Source: an uncultured Collinsella sp. (GTDB lineage: Bacteria > Actinomycetota > Coriobacteriia > Coriobacteriales > Coriobacteriaceae). From it: a stretch of DNA of 24,033 nt. This document shows, piece after piece, positions 22,738-24,033 of this stretch. The position numbers and the translations under genes are program-made. The stretch spans positions 1 to 24,033 of the forward strand of contig CALEBN010000024.1 of the NCBI GenBank assembly GCA_937943045.1, in the 5' to 3' direction. Numbering within the stretch: the stretch's first letter is position 1; each line of letters starts with the position of its first letter. The notes beneath the pieces were generated by a model. That model searched no databases. It saw only the letters and a list, made by a program, of their open reading frames with translations, and was not told the origin of the DNA.

Positions 22738-23892
22738 TTACGAACGTTGCTGCGGTCTCCAAGCGCTCACGTTGGCGTCGTACTGGTTAAGCGCGCTGTT
22801 GCCGCCTTGTGCGATGGGCGCCAGGATCTCGCTCTGACGGGCGCTCAGCGACTCGCCGTCGGGAATGGACAGCGAGATATCCCAGCTCTGGCAGATTACG
22901 TCGACACGCTCGTACATCCACTGGGCAAGCTGCTTTAGATGATCGATGTCCTCCGCATAGACGGTGTCGTCCTGAACCTTGAGGTTATTGAGCTCATCCT
23001 GGGTCTTTTTAATCTGATCGCGCAGGGCATAAGCGCTCTGCGACAGCTCCTGGCGGGTGGAGAGCGGCGTACGCAGATAGCCGTTATTAAACGAATCGAT
23101 GACCTCGCCGATCTGATCATCGTCGCTGTACGACACGATGGTCTGGTACAGGCCGTCGAGCCTGGCGTAGAGCTGGTCGTCGGTTAAGACGGTCTCCTCC
23201 TGAACGACCTCGGACGCATCCTCTTGCTTGGACTCTTTCTCGGTGGCCTCGCCCTTCTGGCGCGAAGGGAAGGTACTCTGCGCGGCATGGCCAAACTCGC
23301 TATAGAATCCCGGCATGACACCCAGAGGGTCGGTCGTTACAAACCAATAGGCACCGCCGCACACGGCCGCGAGCACCGCAACGACGATAACCGGCTTGGG
23401 AATATGGCGCTTATGCTTGTGGTAGGCATCCTCGTCGGGATGCACCTTGCGCTTGGGCTTCTGTTTGCTGGACTGAGCATCGTCGTGCAGGGAAACCGGC
23501 GTCGGCATGTCCACCTTAGGGATGCCGAAGTCCTTGTCGAAGGCCGGCAGCACGCAAGTCTCGTTGGGATCGGCGGCATCCGAGAGCACCGCGGCGGCAG
23601 ACGCCGGCGCATGGGGCACCTCGGTATCAATCTGCTCCTGCGTCAAGCGCGGAAAGCCGGCCGTGCGGCCTGCCGCCAGATCGGATGCAGCCGCGTCTTT
23701 GGAAAGGATGCCCGGGGCGGGGCGCCCGCACTTGGGACAGGTGCGATCGTGCGGGGACAGGCGCGCGCCGCAACCATCGCAGAACACGAACTCGGTATGC
23801 TCGGGACCGTCGCCCGGACCAACGTATGCGTTGCAATAGGGGCAGAACGAGGCGCCGTCTTCTATAGTCTTAAGGCAATGCGGGCAGATCAC
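22738..23892 (-). CDS. Double zinc-ribbon single-pass membrane protein, function unknown
   Basis: The N-terminus holds two treble-clef-like zinc ribbons, C3/C6 with C17/C20 and C38/C41 with C52/C55 (MICPHCLKTIEDGASFCPYC and FCDGCGARLS...CPKCG). A long polar, partly basic linker follows, then one membrane segment (about 167-185, PVIVVAVLAAVCGGAYWFV), and an outside region of about 200 residues that is charged and helical (LNNLKVQDDTVYAEDIDHLKQL split over it). Length is 384 residues. I use the GTG at 23892, with GAGGA four bases upstream, because the TTG at 23913 has no ribosome binding site and the family normally begins just before the first CxxC. Similar zinc-ribbon membrane proteins are common in Gram-positives without known function. 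Confidence 0.8.
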   Translation of the reverse strand: MICPHCLKTIEDGASFCPYCNAYVGPGDGPEHTEFVFCDGCGARLSPHDRTCPKCGRPAPGILSKDAAASDLAAGRTAGFPRLTQEQIDTEVPHAPASAAAVLSDAADPNETCVLPAFDKDFGIPKVDMPTPVSLHDDAQSSKQKPKRKVHPDEDAYHKHKRHIPKPVIVVAVLAAVCGGAYWFVTTDPLGVMPGFYSEFGHAAQSTFPSRQKGEATEKESKQEDASEVVQEETVLTDDQLYARLDGLYQTIVSYSDDDQIGEVIDSFNNGYLRTPLSTRQELSQSAYALRDQIKKTQDELNNLKVQDDTVYAEDIDHLKQLAQWMYERVDVICQSWDISLSIPDGESLSARQSEILAPIAQGGNSALNQYDANVSAWRPQQRS

Positions 23893-24033
23893 GGCTTCCT
23901 CTTTTCGGAGCAATTCATACAGTCGAAGTTAGAGCATAGCATCGCCACGCCCCCACAGGAGCAAGGCACCAATTCAACATCGCCAGGGCAGGTTCTTTGG
24001 AGGGATGATTTTTCTGGGACGGGGCGTAAAAAA
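23893..24033. other. Upstream region of the zinc-ribbon gene, no gene seen
   Basis: These 141 bases contain no convincing coding frame. TATGCT and TATGAA on the minus strand could be -10 elements but lack good -35 partners. Near the right edge TGGGACGGGGC, flanked by T and A runs, repeats a sequence found at 6952-6962 on the other strand. Confidence 0.4.

Noticed and set aside
23990..24033. GGAGGG followed by ATG near the right edge as the start of a plus-strand gene
   Set aside because: There is no spacing between the purine run and the ATG, and only about nine codons are visible, so nothing supports a gene.

Overview
The window is about 24 kb of dense, GC-rich (roughly 60%) bacterial core chromosome. 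Almost all genes lie on the minus strand, and gaps are usually under 120 bases. Strong purine-rich Shine-Dalgarno sites, many TTG start codons, an alpha2beta2 glycyl-tRNA synthetase in a high-GC Gram-positive, and the gene orders (rpsP-khpA-rimM-trmD-lepB; mreBCD-mrdA-rodA-radical SAM pair-rplU-rpmA-obg-nadD-yqeK-rsfS) suggest an actinobacterial Coriobacteriia member, most likely Collinsella or a relative. The genus is an inference from protein style and synteny, not from a search. I see no mobile element, CRISPR array, tRNA or rRNA gene.

Layout, right to left in the direction of minus-strand transcription. (1) 22738-23892: a double zinc-ribbon single-pass membrane protein of unknown role. 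(2) 22632-20793: a cyclophilin with a disturbed 5' end, then a TPR membrane protein, with a recognisable promoter in front and a strong hairpin behind. (3) 20677-11072: the cell-elongation cluster mreB, mreC, mreD, mrdA (PBP2) and rodA, then an uncharacterised DUF697-like membrane protein and two overlapping radical SAM-associated genes of unknown function. (4) 11004-10339: rplU and rpmA behind their own promoter, ending in an intrinsic terminator that touches the obg ribosome binding site. (5) 10253-6972: obg, nadD, yqeK and rsfS (ribosome maturation and silencing, NAD synthesis, Ap4A hydrolysis), closed by a strong intrinsic terminator. (6) 5622-6875: dinB, the only plus-strand gene, convergent with rsfS and divergent from rpsP. 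(7) 5420-1: rpsP, khpA, rimM, trmD, lepB, glyQ and glyS, a translation operon with signal peptidase inserted; glyS runs off the left edge.

The genes fall into two joined programmes. One is rod-shape peptidoglycan synthesis: the MreB filament, the MreC/MreD bridge, the PBP2 transpeptidase and the RodA glycosyltransferase. The other is ribosome assembly and translation: S16, RimM, TrmD, KhpA, L21, L27, Obg, RsfS and GlyRS.

No clearly new multi-gene system is visible. The best leads are the DUF697-like protein built into the elongation operon, the uncharacterised radical SAM pair, the terminator that obg must be read through, the reading-frame break at the start of the cyclophilin gene, and the two sensor-like single-pass membrane proteins upstream of mreB.
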